Below are positions 1 to 8,160 of a DNA stretch of 64,000 nucleotides, one piece after another. The notes beneath the pieces were generated by a model, which was given only the letters and a program-made list of their open reading frames with translations, did no database searches and was not told the origin of the DNA. The position numbers were made by a program, and so were the translations under genes. The DNA lies in contig VGHJ01000004.1 of NCBI GenBank assembly GCA_016868295.1, positions 1 to 64,000 on the forward strand, read 5' to 3'. Position 1 is the stretch's first letter, and every line of letters starts with the position of its first letter. This DNA is from Betaproteobacteria bacterium. GTDB lineage: Bacteria > Pseudomonadota > Gammaproteobacteria > Burkholderiales > Rhodocyclaceae.

Positions 1-11
1 GAAAGAGACGC

Positions 12-638
12 TTGGCCATCCTTCCCTTCCCGCAGCGGCGCGAAGTCGCCGCCGCGCAGACCCTGCTCCTGTTTCCGCTCAACGCCGTGCTGTTCCCCGG
101 CGGCACGATGGCGCTCAAGGTCTTCGAACAGCGCTACATGGCACTGGTGAAGGACTGCTTCAAGCAGGAGAGCGGTTTCGGCATCTGCCTCATCGCCGAA
201 GGCGCCGAAGTGGGCGCGCCGGCGAAGCCGCACCCGGTCGGCACCGAGGCGCGCATCGTCGCCTGGGACATGACCCAGCCGGGCATCCTCAACATCACGG
301 TGCGAGGCGGCGAGCGCTTCCGCATCCTTGAAAGCCGGGCCGACAGCACGGGCCTGCTGCAGGCGCGCATCGAGCCGATCGCCGCCGAGCCGGCCCTGCC
401 GGTGCCGGCGCAGCTCGCCGCGCTGGTGCCCCTGCTGCAGGCCATGGCCGCGGATGCCGGCGCCGACCGCCTGCCGCCGCCGCACCGCTTCGAGGACGCC
501 GCCTGGGTCGGCTGCCGCTTCTGCGAACTGCTGCCGATTCCCGCCATCGCGCGGCAGAAGCTGCTCGAACTGGAAGACCCCGTCTCGCGGCTGGAGATCG
601 TCTTCAAGTTTCTCGCCCAGCGCAATCTCGTCAAGTAA
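12..638 (+). CDS. Lon N-terminal (LAN) domain protein
   Basis: The 208-residue product matches the substrate-binding N-terminal domain of Lon protease across most of its length (LLLFPLNAVLFPGG near residues 19-32, then FEQRYMALVKDC). It has no AAA+ ATPase and no protease domain, so it is a stand-alone LAN-domain protein of unknown client. The start used is a TTG at position 12 behind a GAAAGAGA stretch. An earlier start beyond the left edge cannot be excluded because the frame is open to the first base. The 3' end overlaps the converging mutY gene by 8 bp. Confidence 0.85.
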   Translation: MAILPFPQRREVAAAQTLLLFPLNAVLFPGGTMALKVFEQRYMALVKDCFKQESGFGICLIAEGAEVGAPAKPHPVGTEARIVAWDMTQPGILNITVRGGERFRILESRADSTGLLQARIEPIAAEPALPVPAQLAALVPLLQAMAADAGADRLPPPHRFEDAAWVGCRFCELLPIPAIARQKLLELEDPVSRLEIVFKFLAQRNLVK

Positions 639-1644
639 GGCTTTTCAGAATCTTCCGGATAGGCGCCGGCAACGGCGCCTCGTCGAGCTTCTTCAGGCTC
701 AGCCAGACGCCCTCCGGCGCCGTGTCGCGGCGACTGACTTTTGCGGCGAGCGGCGCGATGTCGAGGCGAAAGTGCGTGAAGGCGTGGCGCACCACGGGCA
801 GCGGCTGCGCACCGGCGTAGCGGCGCGGCAATTTACCCTCGGGCAGCTCGGGCAGCGAGAGCAGCCCGCCCCAGATGCCGCGCGGCGGCCGTCGTTCCAG
901 CAGCACGTCGCCGCTGTTGAGCAGCACCAGCACGGTGACGGCACGCTGCGGCACGCTGCGCTTCGCGCGCGGCGTCGGCAGCTCGGCGACGCGGTTCTCG
1001 CGCCGCGCCACGCAGCGCGCGGCGAGCGGGCAGACGCCGCAGCGCGGTTTGCTCGGCGCACACAGCGTCGCGCCGAGGTCCATCAGGCCCTGCGTGTAGG
1101 CCACCAGGTCGCGCCCCGGCAGCAGCGATTCGGCCAGCGCCCACAGACGCGCCTCCACCGCCTTGTCGCCGGGGAAGCCGTCGATGCAGAACACCCTCGC
1201 CAATACGCGCTTGACGTTGCCGTCGAGGATCGCCGCGCGCGCGCCGAAGGCGAACACGGCAATGGCGGCGGCGGTGGAGCGGCCGATGCCGGGCAGCGCC
1301 TCGATGTCCTCGATGCGGCGCGGGAAGCGGCCGCCGTGGTGCGCGACGATCGTTTGCGCCGCGCGCCGCAGGTTGCGCGCCCGCGCGTAGTAGCCGAGCC
1401 CGCTCCACAGCGCCATGACGTCCTCGGCCGGCGCCGCGGCGAGGCTGGCCACGTCGGGAAAGCGCGCGAGGAAGCGCCGGTAGTAGGGGATCACCGTCGC
1501 CACCTGCGTCTGCTGCAGCATGATCTCGGAGAGCCAGACGCGGTAGGGATCCATCCGCTTCTGCCAGGGCAGGTCGTGGCGGCCGGCGTGCTTCTGCCAG
1601 CGGATCACGGACTGCGAAAAATCGTCGGGGCGGGCTTTAACCAT
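631..1644 (-). CDS. mutY: A/G-specific adenine glycosylase MutY
   Basis: DNA repair glycosylase that removes adenine mispaired with 8-oxoguanine. The 337 residues show the catalytic Glu40 in SEIMLQQTQV, the helix-hairpin-helix LPGIGRSTA near 117-125, the catalytic Asp141 in ILDGNVKRVLAR, and a [4Fe-4S] signature of Cys195-X6-Cys202-X2-Cys205-X5-Cys211. The C-terminal third (about 230-330) is the NUDIX-like 8-oxoG recognition domain. The start is an ATG at 1644. A copy of the window-wide 24-bp motif (718-741) lies inside the NUDIX-like domain and is read as KVSRRDTA. Confidence 0.96.
   Translation of the reverse strand: MVKARPDDFSQSVIRWQKHAGRHDLPWQKRMDPYRVWLSEIMLQQTQVATVIPYYRRFLARFPDVASLAAAPAEDVMALWSGLGYYARARNLRRAAQTIVAHHGGRFPRRIEDIEALPGIGRSTAAAIAVFAFGARAAILDGNVKRVLARVFCIDGFPGDKAVEARLWALAESLLPGRDLVAYTQGLMDLGATLCAPSKPRCGVCPLAARCVARRENRVAELPTPRAKRSVPQRAVTVLVLLNSGDVLLERRPPRGIWGGLLSLPELPEGKLPRRYAGAQPLPVVRHAFTHFRLDIAPLAAKVSRRDTAPEGVWLSLKKLDEAPLPAPIRKILKSLT
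718..741 (-). repeat. 24-bp bipartite motif, copy 1 (in mutY)
   Basis: On the minus strand it reads AAAGTCAGTC, eight bases, ACGGCG, a perfect match at both ends. It lies inside the mutY coding sequence. Confidence 0.8.
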
Positions 1645-1737
1645 GGTGCGGCAAGGGGATCGCTTGCCAGAAGGGCGGGCGGCGGTTAGTCTGGTTGAAT
1701 TCTAAAGTATGCGCGGCCGCATTCCGTAACCCTGCCG

Positions 1738-2259
1738 ATGAACAAGCCCCGCGACCCTGCCGTGGTCAGCCCCTGGAGCAGCGTCGAAAACGATCACCGC
1801 GCACTGCGCGACGCCCTCGGCGCCTTCGCCACCGGCGTCACCGTGGTGACGGCACTCGACCGCGACGGTCGAGCCATCGGCCTGACGGTCAATTCGTTCA
1901 ACACGGTTTCGCTCGAGCCGCCGCTGATCCTCTGGAGCCTGTCGCGCGCCTCGCCCAGCCTGGCGGCCTTCCGTGCGGCGAGCCATTTCGCGGTGAACGT
2001 GCTCGCCGCCGGCCAGCAGGCGGTCTCGGAGCGCTTTGCCCGGCGCGGCGCCGACAGGTTCGCCGGCATCGAGTGGCAGTCCGGCCTCGGCGGCGCGCCG
2101 CTGCTGACCGGTTGTTGCGCCGTGCTGGAGTGTCGCAACGAGGTCCAGCACGAAGGCGGCGATCACCTCATCTTCATCGGCCGGGTCGAGCGGTTCGGCC
2201 GAAGCGAGGCGCCGCCGCTTGTCTATCATGGGGGGCGGTACCGTTCGCTTCGGGATTGA
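1738..2259 (+). CDS. Flavin reductase-like FMN-binding protein
   Basis: The 173-residue product has the flavin reductase-like domain of the small NAD(P)H:flavin oxidoreductase components of two-component monooxygenases. Family features are GAFATGVTVVTA near residues 28-39, the FMN-contact stretch LTVNSFNTVSLEPP near 48-61, and the closing V(Y)HGGRY segment at the C-terminus. No monooxygenase partner lies beside it, so the physiological role is open; general flavin reduction is the simplest reading. Start ATG 1738. A bidirectional terminator follows at 2272-2299. Confidence 0.85.
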   Translation: MNKPRDPAVVSPWSSVENDHRALRDALGAFATGVTVVTALDRDGRAIGLTVNSFNTVSLEPPLILWSLSRASPSLAAFRAASHFAVNVLAAGQQAVSERFARRGADRFAGIEWQSGLGGAPLLTGCCAVLECRNEVQHEGGDHLIFIGRVERFGRSEAPPLVYHGGRYRSLRD

Positions 2260-2271
2260 AGGCGACAAGAC

Positions 2272-2299
2272 AAAAAGCCGCCGCAATGCCGGCTTTTTT
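2272..2299. terminator. Bidirectional intrinsic terminator
   Basis: The arms AAAAAGCCG and CGGCTTTTTT flank a short loop, with an A-run before and a T-run after. It can therefore stop both the flavin reductase transcript (+) and the tRNA-Gly transcript (-). Confidence 0.75.
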
Positions 2300-2303
2300 G
2301 ATT

Positions 2304-2377
2304 TGGAGCGGGTGAAGGGAATCGAACCCTCGTATGCAGCTTGGGAAGCTGCCGTTCTGCCATTGAACTACACCCGC
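2304..2377 (-). tRNA. tRNA-Gly (anticodon CCC)
   Basis: On the minus strand the acceptor stem GCGGGTG pairs with CACCCGC. The anticodon stem GCAGC/GCTGC encloses the loop TTCCCAA (anticodon CCC), the T loop is GGTTCGATTCC, and a genome-encoded CCA is present at 2304-2306. The length is 74 nt including CCA. It sits between the flavin reductase gene and thiS, and the hairpin at 2272-2299 acts as its terminator. Confidence 0.97.
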
Positions 2378-2410
2378 GAACGGCGCCATTCTACCTGTTA
2401 GAATTCCCGC

Positions 2411-2611
2411 ATGGAAATCAGTGTCAACGGCGAGAAACGCCGCTTTGCGGCGGCGCTCTCGGTGGCGGAACTGCTGCGCGAGATGGGGCTGGAGGGCAAG
2501 CGCCTGGCGGTCGAGAAGAACGGCGAGATCGTGCCGAAGAGCGCGCACGCCGCCGCACAACTCGCCGAGGGCGACCGCATCGAGATCGTCGTCGCCGTCG
2601 GCGGCGGATAA
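2411..2611 (+). CDS. thiS: Sulfur carrier protein ThiS
   Basis: This 66-residue ubiquitin-fold protein carries sulfur, as a C-terminal thiocarboxylate, to thiazole synthase in thiamine biosynthesis. The chain begins MEISVNGEKR and ends VVAVGGG, supplying the essential terminal Gly-Gly. thiG begins 12 bp downstream, so the two are co-transcribed. There is no room for a TPP riboswitch between the tRNA gene (ends 2377) and this start. Confidence 0.95.
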   Translation: MEISVNGEKRRFAAALSVAELLREMGLEGKRLAVEKNGEIVPKSAHAAAQLAEGDRIEIVVAVGGG

Positions 2612-2623
2612 AGAGAAACAGAC

Positions 2624-3412
2624 ATGAACGACCCGCTCATCATCGCCGGCAAGGCGTATTCCTCCCGCCTGCTCGTCGGCACCGGCAAGTACAAGGATTT
2701 CACACAGACGCGCGAGGCCGTCGAGGCCTCGGGCGCCGAGATCGTCACGGTGGCGATCCGCCGCACCAACATCGGCCAGGAGCCGGGCCAGCCGAGGCTG
2801 CTCGATTTCCTGTCGCCCTCGAAATACACCCTGCTGCCGAACACCGCCGGCTGCTACACGGCGGAGGACGCCGTGCGCACCCTGCGCCTGGCGCGCGAAC
2901 TGCTCGACGGCCACGACCTCGTCAAGCTGGAAGTGCTCGGCGACGCGCAGACGCTGTTCCCCGACATGCCGCAGACGCTCAAGGCGGCCGAGACGCTGGT
3001 GAAGGACGGCTTCAAGGTGATGGTGTACTGCGCCGACGACCCGATCCAGGCGAAAAGGCTGGAGGAGATCGGCTGCGTCGCGGTGATGCCACTGGCCTCC
3101 CTCATCGGCTCCGGCATGGGCATCCTCAACCCGTGGAACCTGCGCCTGATCATCGACAACGCCAAGGTGCCGGTGCTGGTCGACGCCGGCGTCGGCACGG
3201 CGTCGGATGCCGCCATCGCCATGGAGCTGGGCTGCGACGGCGTGCTGATGAACACCGCCATCGCCGGCGCGCAAAACCCGGTGCTGATGGCCTCCGCCAT
3301 GAGGAAGGCGGTGGAGGCCGGGCGCGAGGCCTATCTGGCCGGCCGCATGCCGAGGAAGCTCTACTCCGCCGCGCCCAGCTCGCCCACGACCGGGATGATC
3401 GGCAAGGCCTGA
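2624..3412 (+). CDS. thiG: Thiazole synthase ThiG
   Basis: This 262-residue TIM-barrel enzyme forms the thiazole phosphate moiety of thiamine from 1-deoxyxylulose 5-phosphate, dehydroglycine and ThiS-thiocarboxylate. Visible family marks are [10 protein letters not shown] near 14-23, the Schiff-base lysine at about 101 in LVKLEVLGD, and the phosphate-binding glycine stretch [13 protein letters not shown] near 185-197. Its TGA shares the palindrome GGCCTGATCAGGCC with the opposing stop of the decayed EAL gene. Confidence 0.97.
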   Translation: MNDPLIIAGKAYSSRLLVGTGKYKDFTQTREAVEASGAEIVTVAIRRTNIGQEPGQPRLLDFLSPSKYTLLPNTAGCYTAEDAVRTLRLARELLDGHDLVKLEVLGDAQTLFPDMPQTLKAAETLVKDGFKVMVYCADDPIQAKRLEEIGCVAVMPLASLIGSGMGILNPWNLRLIIDNAKVPVLVDAGVGTASDAAIAMELGCDGVLMNTAIAGAQNPVLMASAMRKAVEAGREAYLAGRMPRKLYSAAPSSPTTGMIGKA

Positions 3413-4190
3413 TCAGGCCGCGAGCGCGTCTTTCCGCACGTGGCCGAGCACGCGTTCGGCCAGTTCCGCCGCCGGCAGCGGCTTCGAGAAGAGGAAGCCC
3501 TGCATTTCGTCGCAGCCGCACTCCGCCAGGAAGCTGCGCTGCGCCTCGGTCTCGACGCACTCCGCCACCACCGAGCGGGTGATGGCGACGTCGTCGGGGT
3601 CGTTGGGCACGTCGCGCACGAAGGAGCGGTCCACCTTCAGGCAGTCCACCGGGAAGCGCTTGAGCACCGCCAGCGAGGAATAGCCGGTGCCGAAGTCGTC
3701 GATGGCGATATGGATGCCGATCCGGCGCAGTTCCTCGAGCGTGGCGATGGCGCGTTCGACGTTCTGCATGACCATGCTCTCGGTGATCTCCAGCTCGAGA
3801 TATTCCGGACTGAAGTCGGGCTGGTCGATGAGGACGCGGATGCGCTCGGCAAGGTTGCGCTGCTGGAACTGGCGCGGCGAGAGGTTGACCGCGATGCGCA
3901 GCGGCGGCAGGCCCTGCTCCTGCCACAGCCGCGCCTGGCGGCAGGCGCGCCGCTGCGGATTGCCGTGCCGCTCGTGCCCAGCCCATACGGGGAGTTCTCG
4001 TCCCAGGAAATCATGGATTCGCGAGGAAACCGTCCTCGAAGCCGGCGTGCGCCACGGGGGTGACGGTCTTCTGGGCGTCGTTTTCGGCGTAGCCGATCCA
4101 GACGAAGCGGTAGCCGCCGACCTGGATGATGACGCGGCAGAGCTCGTCGAGCCGTTCCATCAGGTTGGCGCCGCGATCAGCGCGGAGGCG
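3413..4190 (-). pseudogene. Decayed GAF/EAL signalling protein
   Basis: Remains of a c-di-GMP signalling protein. From about 4170 to 4011 one frame encodes the start of a GAF domain (LDELCRVIIQVGGYRFVWIG, then PVAHAGFEDGFL) and hits TGA at 4011-4013. From about 3960 to 3413 a second frame encodes the back half of an EAL domain (LRIAVNLSPRQF, ELEITES, IAIDDFGTGYSSL, LKVDRSFV). The EAL N-terminus with the catalytic Glu of the ExL motif is missing. About a dozen residues that normally sit between AITR and VVAE.VET are also deleted. A frame change, an internal stop and two deletions make function unlikely. A short 120-residue ORF (3413-3775) could still be translated but lacks a complete active site. 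Confidence 0.85.
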
Positions 4191-4308
4191 CGGCTGATGA
4201 ACAGCGAACCGGCGGGCGGCTGGGGCAACGGGCGGTCAAAGCCTGTTAGACTTGGAAACCCTGATTACGGGTAAATCCTTGGATTCTTGAGGCATTTGTT
4301 GCCGGAAC

Positions 4309-4998
4309 GTGGAACCGACCGAGCTTCCCCCGCAAAGACCGATCCGCAGCTTCGTGCTGAGGCAGGGACGCCTGTCCGGGGCCCAGGCGCGGGCCCATCA
4401 TGATCTGCTTCCGCGCTATGGGATAAGTTTTTCCAATCAGGTGCTTGACCTGGATGCCGCATTCGGCCGCCGGGCGCCGAAGATCCTCGAGATCGGCTTC
4501 GGCATGGGCGAGACGACGGCGGAGATTGCTGCGGCGCACCCGGAAAACGACTACCTCGGCATCGAGGTGCATACCCCCGGCGTGGGCAGCTTGCTCAAGA
4601 GAATCGGTGAGCGAGGGCTGGCCAACCTGCGCCTGATCCAGCACGATGCAGTCGAGGTGCTGCGGTGCATGATCGCGCCGGCCACGCTCGACGGCGTGCA
4701 CCTGTTCTTTCCCGATCCCTGGCCGAAGAAGCGCCACCACAAGCGCCGTCTCGTGCAGCCTGACTTCGTCGCCCTGCTGGCGAGCCGGCTCAGGCCCGGC
4801 GGCTACGTGCACATGGCCACCGACTGGCAGGAATACGCCGAGCAGATGCTGGCAGTGCTCTCGGTTGAACCGATGCTGGAGAACACCGCCGCCGGCTACG
4901 CGCCGCGGCCGGACTATCGTCCGCAAACCAAGTTCGAGGCGCGCGGCCTGAAGCTCGGCCACGGCGTCTGGGACATCGTTTTCATGAAGAAGCAATGA
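4309..4998 (+). CDS. trmB: tRNA (guanine-N7)-methyltransferase
   Basis: This 229-residue SAM-dependent enzyme makes m7G46 in tRNA. The SAM-binding motif [11 protein letters not shown] lies near residues 60-70, and the TrmB signature [17 protein letters not shown] near 137-153. The C-terminal TKFEARG segment is also typical. The start chosen is GTG at 4309 because it gives the usual N-terminus ([13 protein letters not shown]). The stop overlaps the next ATG (ATGA at 4995), so it is translationally coupled to the HD-GYP gene. Confidence 0.95.
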   Translation: MEPTELPPQRPIRSFVLRQGRLSGAQARAHHDLLPRYGISFSNQVLDLDAAFGRRAPKILEIGFGMGETTAEIAAAHPENDYLGIEVHTPGVGSLLKRIGERGLANLRLIQHDAVEVLRCMIAPATLDGVHLFFPDPWPKKRHHKRRLVQPDFVALLASRLRPGGYVHMATDWQEYAEQMLAVLSVEPMLENTAAGYAPRPDYRPQTKFEARGLKLGHGVWDIVFMKKQ

Positions 4999-6281
4999 AC
5001 GAGAAGTACGACGAGCATTACATCGCCAGCGTCACGGCGCTGGGGGACACGCACGAGGTCGTCACCAGCCAGGCGGTGTTCACCCGCAACGGCATCAAGC
5101 TGGTCGACACGGGCACGCGCATCCATTCCGCCTTCCGCGAGAAGCTGGTGCAGCACAAGCTCGCTCCGCCGATCGACCAGTGCCTCACGGTCGCCAACGG
5201 CGTCACCCAGACCGCCCTGCGCGAGCGCGCCCGCGAAATCCTCGACAGCGAGCCGCGCTTCCAGCTCATCCGCACGACGCTGCCAGGCATCGAGCGGCTG
5301 CTCAACGCCTTCTATGCCGCGCCGCTCGCCGCGCCGCTCGCCTTCAAGCTCACCGTGGCGCGCGAGCAGCGGCCGGAGATCTACGAGCACAGCGTGCAGA
5401 TGACCCTCATCGCGCTGTTCCTCGCCATCAAGAGCCGCATGACCGACCGCGACCTCGCCACCGTCGCCGCCGCCGGCATGCTGCACGACATCGGCGAACT
5501 GCACATCGATCCCGAGCTGCTGCGGCCGGGCCGCCGCCTCGAGGGCGGCGAGATGCGCCACGTCTATGCGCATCCGATGACGGCCTACATGATCCTGCAG
5601 GAATACCCGCAGTTCCACCCCGAGATCAGCACCGCCGTCTTCGAACACCACGAAAGGCTCGACGGCAGCGGCTACCCGCGCGGGCTGAAGGGCGAGGAGA
5701 TCGGGCCCATCGGCCAGATCCTCATGCTGGCCGAGGCCGTCACCACGCTGTTCGAGAAGAGCTGGCGCACCCACGGCGCTTCGCGCCTGTCGGTGATGCT
5801 GAAGATGAACCGGCGCAAGTTCAGCCGCGAGCTGGTCGACCACCTGGTCGGCCTGCTGCACGGCGGCCAGCCGCAGGGTTTGGACAGCCTGGGCGAGGTG
5901 TCGGCCGAGGCGGTGGTGGCGCAGCTCGACCAGCTCGCCGAGATCTTCCGCAACTGGCACGGCGCCTACCAGGCCTGCGCGGTGGACACGCCGAAGACGG
6001 CCGAGGCGCCGCTGGTGGCCTTCGTCAATCAGCGCATCACCGGCCTCGAGCGCACTCTGCTCGAGACCGGCTTCCATCCGGACGAGCTGGCGGCGCTCAC
6101 CGCCGGCATCGAGGAAGATGCCGTCGCCCTGGCCGAGCTGCAACTGATGGCGCGCGAATCGCGCTGGCAGGTGAGCGACATTCTGCACGCGCTGCAGCGG
6201 CGCCGCGATGAACTGGGCACGGAAGGCGGCGCGCTCGTCGACGGATGGGTCGCGCGCACCGAGGCGCTGCTGCAGGACTGA
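4995..6281 (+). CDS. HD-GYP domain protein, probable c-di-GMP phosphodiesterase
   Basis: The 428 residues carry an HD-GYP hydrolase domain: metal-binding HD at 164-165 in [10 protein letters not shown], a downstream His in [18 protein letters not shown] near 217-230 with the GYP triad at 227-229, and the final AEAV motif. Such enzymes linearise and hydrolyse cyclic di-GMP. The N-terminal ~120 residues and the long C-terminal helical region are not recognised. There is no receiver domain and no membrane segment, so it is cytoplasmic with an unknown input. Its stop codon forms a palindrome (GGACTGATCAGTCC) with the opposing hemW stop. Confidence 0.88.
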   Translation: MNEKYDEHYIASVTALGDTHEVVTSQAVFTRNGIKLVDTGTRIHSAFREKLVQHKLAPPIDQCLTVANGVTQTALRERAREILDSEPRFQLIRTTLPGIERLLNAFYAAPLAAPLAFKLTVAREQRPEIYEHSVQMTLIALFLAIKSRMTDRDLATVAAAGMLHDIGELHIDPELLRPGRRLEGGEMRHVYAHPMTAYMILQEYPQFHPEISTAVFEHHERLDGSGYPRGLKGEEIGPIGQILMLAEAVTTLFEKSWRTHGASRLSVMLKMNRRKFSRELVDHLVGLLHGGQPQGLDSLGEVSAEAVVAQLDQLAEIFRNWHGAYQACAVDTPKTAEAPLVAFVNQRITGLERTLLETGFHPDELAALTAGIEEDAVALAELQLMARESRWQVSDILHALQRRRDELGTEGGALVDGWVARTEALLQD

Positions 6282-7550
6282 TCAGTCCGACAGAAAAATC
6301 TGCAGCAGGTCGTTGAGGAAGCGCCGGCCGCGCTCGCTCGGCGCGATGCGCTCCGGCGTCACCTCCAGCAGCCCCCTTGCCGCCGCCGCGTCGAGCCGCG
6401 GGCGGATCGTCTCCAGAGTCAGTCCCGTGCGCTCGGCGAAGAGGCGCGCCGGGAAGCCCTCGGTCAGGCGCAGGGCGTTCATCATGAATTCGAAGGGCAG
6501 GTCGGCGGCGGCGACGGCGTGTTGCTCCCGCACGGCGTTGCCGCGTGCCGTGCCGTCGAGGTAGGCCTGCGGGTGCTTGTGCTTCATGGTGCGCCGCACG
6601 CCATCGTGCGAGGAAATCTTGCCATGGGCGCCGGCGCCGATGCCGATGTAGTCGCCGAACAGCCAGTAGTTGAGGTTGTGGCGGCACTCGAAGCCCTTGC
6701 GCGCGAAGGCGGAGGTCTCGTAGTGGCCGTAGCCGCGCGCGGCGAGCGTCTCCTCGACGGCATCCTGCATGTGCGCGGCGAGGTCGGCGTCGGGCAGCGG
6801 CGGCGGCGCGCGGTCGAAGGCGGTGTTCGGCTCCAGCGTCAGGTGATAGGCGGAGAGGTGCGGCGTGCCGAAGGCCGCCGCCGCCGCGATGTCGGCGCGC
6901 GCCTCTTCCAGGGTCTGTCCCGGGAGGGCGTACATCAGGTCGAGGTTGACCCGCTCGAAGTGCTTCAGGGCGAGCTCGACGGCGCGACGCGCCTCGTGCG
7001 CGTCGTGGATGCGGCCGAGCGCGGCGAGATGGCGCGCGTTCAGGCTCTGCACACCGAGCGACAGGCGGTTCACGCCCGCGGCGCGGTAGCCGGCGAAGCG
7101 CCCCGCCTCGGCCGCGCCGGGGTTGGCTTCCAGCGTGATCTCGGCCTCCGGCAATAGAGTCAGTCGCGCCCGCACGGCGCCGAGCAGGGCGTCGACCGTT
7201 TCCGGCGCGAGCAGGCTCGGCGTGCCGCCACCGATGAAGACGCTGACGACCGGCCGGCCCCAGACGAGCGGCAGCGACTGCTCGAGGTCGGCGATCAGCG
7301 CGGCGAGGTAGGCGGCTTCCTGCTGGGGAAGCAACACGCCGGGCCGCCCCAAGTGTTGCTTTGCCCCCTGGGGGGAGGGCGCCGCGGAGCGGCGACTTCG
7401 GGGGGGGCTAATTTCGTGCGAATTGAAGTCGCAGTAGGGGCACTTCCTCACGCACCAGGGAAAATGGATGTAGAGCGCGAGCGGCGGCAGGCTCGTCAGC
7501 CCGGCCGGCGCACTGCCGGCGGCCACGATAGGGATGACGCCGTGCGCCAT
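6282..7550 (-). CDS. hemW: Radical SAM heme chaperone HemW (HemN-like) with in-frame repeat insertion
   Basis: The 422-residue radical SAM protein has the CxxxCxxC cluster motif C33-VRK-C37-PY-C40, followed by FIGGGTPS and the HemW C-terminal domain. HemW delivers heme to respiratory enzymes and is often misnamed coproporphyrinogen oxidase. Start ATG 7550 lies 7 bp after the rdgB stop; a longer frame would run into rdgB. Residues about 48-74, just after CDFNSHEI, have no counterpart in the family as I know it. They are encoded by a copy of the dispersed G+C-rich repeat (7325-7422) inserted in frame. Two degenerate 24-bp motif copies also lie in the gene. Confidence 0.9.
   Translation of the reverse strand: MAHGVIPIVAAGSAPAGLTSLPPLALYIHFPWCVRKCPYCDFNSHEISPPRSRRSAAPSPQGAKQHLGRPGVLLPQQEAAYLAALIADLEQSLPLVWGRPVVSVFIGGGTPSLLAPETVDALLGAVRARLTLLPEAEITLEANPGAAEAGRFAGYRAAGVNRLSLGVQSLNARHLAALGRIHDAHEARRAVELALKHFERVNLDLMYALPGQTLEEARADIAAAAAFGTPHLSAYHLTLEPNTAFDRAPPPLPDADLAAHMQDAVEETLAARGYGHYETSAFARKGFECRHNLNYWLFGDYIGIGAGAHGKISSHDGVRRTMKHKHPQAYLDGTARGNAVREQHAVAAADLPFEFMMNALRLTEGFPARLFAERTGLTLETIRPRLDAAAARGLLEVTPERIAPSERGRRFLNDLLQIFLSD
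6415..6438 (+). repeat. 24-bp bipartite motif, copy 2 (in hemW)
   Basis: Degenerate copy AGAGTCAGTC-N8-TCGGCG. Two substitutions from consensus, spacing kept. Read in hemW as ERTGLTLE. Confidence 0.55.
7156..7179 (+). repeat. 24-bp bipartite motif, copy 3 (in hemW)
   Basis: AGAGTCAGTC-N8-ACGGCG, one substitution from consensus. Read in hemW as AVRARLTL with the rare Thr codon ACT. Confidence 0.7.
7325..7422 (-). repeat. Dispersed G+C-rich repeat, copy A (in hemW)
   Basis: On the minus strand it runs from a C-run through an inner hairpin (GCCGCTCCGCGGC) to CTTGGGGCGGCCCGGC. The closing block is shared with the four other copies in this window. The whole element sits inside hemW without breaking the frame. 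Confidence 0.8.
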
Positions 7551-7557
7551 GAAGGAG

Positions 7558-8160
7558 TCAGAGACCGGCGCGCAGGCGCTCGGCGAGCTTGGCGAAGGCG
7601 AGGGCGCGGTGGCTGAAGCCATTCTTGGCTTCCTCGCTCAACTCCCCAGAGGAGCAGTTCGCCGAGGGCACGAGGAACAGCGGGTCGTAGCCGAAGCCGC
7701 CGCTGCCGCGCGGCGCCGTCAGGATCTCGCCGTGCCATTCGCCTTCGGCGATGACCGGCTGCGGATCGTCGGCGTGGCGCAGCAGCACCAGCACGCAGAC
7801 GTAGTGGGCGCGGCGGTCGCCGTGCCTGGCGAGCTCGGCCAGCAGCCGCGCGTTGTTGCGCGCGTCGCGCGTCGCGCGCTCGCCGTCGCGGCCACCGTAG
7901 TAGGCGGAGTGCACGCCCGGCTCGCCGCCGAGCGCCGGCACGCACAGGCCGGAGTCGTCGGCCAGCGCCGGCAGACCGCACAGGCGAGCGGCATGGCGCG
8001 CCTTGGCCAGCGCGTTCTCGAGGAAGGTGTCGTGCGGCTCCTCGGCCTCGGGGATACTGAAGGCCGACTGCGGCAGCACCTCGATGTCGTAGGGCGCGAA
8101 CAGCGCGGCGAATTCGCGCAGCTTGCCGGGGTTGTTGGAGGCGAGGACGAGGCGTTTCAT
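7558..8160 (-). CDS. rdgB: XTP/dITP diphosphatase (RdgB/HAM1 family)
   Basis: This house-cleaning pyrophosphatase converts dITP and XTP to the monophosphates, keeping deaminated purines out of DNA. The 200 residues begin MKRLVLASNNPGKLREF. They contain the family marks ALADDSGLCV, GGEPGVHSAYYGG, GSGGFGYDPLF and the closing SHRALA. ATG 8160 was chosen because the protein then starts at the conserved ASNN.GK strand and its ATGA overlaps the stop of the upstream Fic gene. Confidence 0.95.
   Translation of the reverse strand: MKRLVLASNNPGKLREFAALFAPYDIEVLPQSAFSIPEAEEPHDTFLENALAKARHAARLCGLPALADDSGLCVPALGGEPGVHSAYYGGRDGERATRDARNNARLLAELARHGDRRAHYVCVLVLLRHADDPQPVIAEGEWHGEILTAPRGSGGFGYDPLFLVPSANCSSGELSEEAKNGFSHRALAFAKLAERLRAGL

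Noticed and set aside
2378-2410. TPP riboswitch before thiS
   Set aside because: Only 33 bp separate the tRNA gene from thiS, too short for the element, and no conserved thi-box bases are present.
4744-4767. An 18th copy of the 24-bp motif in trmB (minus strand GAAGTCAGGC-N8-ACGGCG)
   Set aside because: It coincides with the conserved RRLVQPDF motif of TrmB, so protein constraint explains it; not counted.
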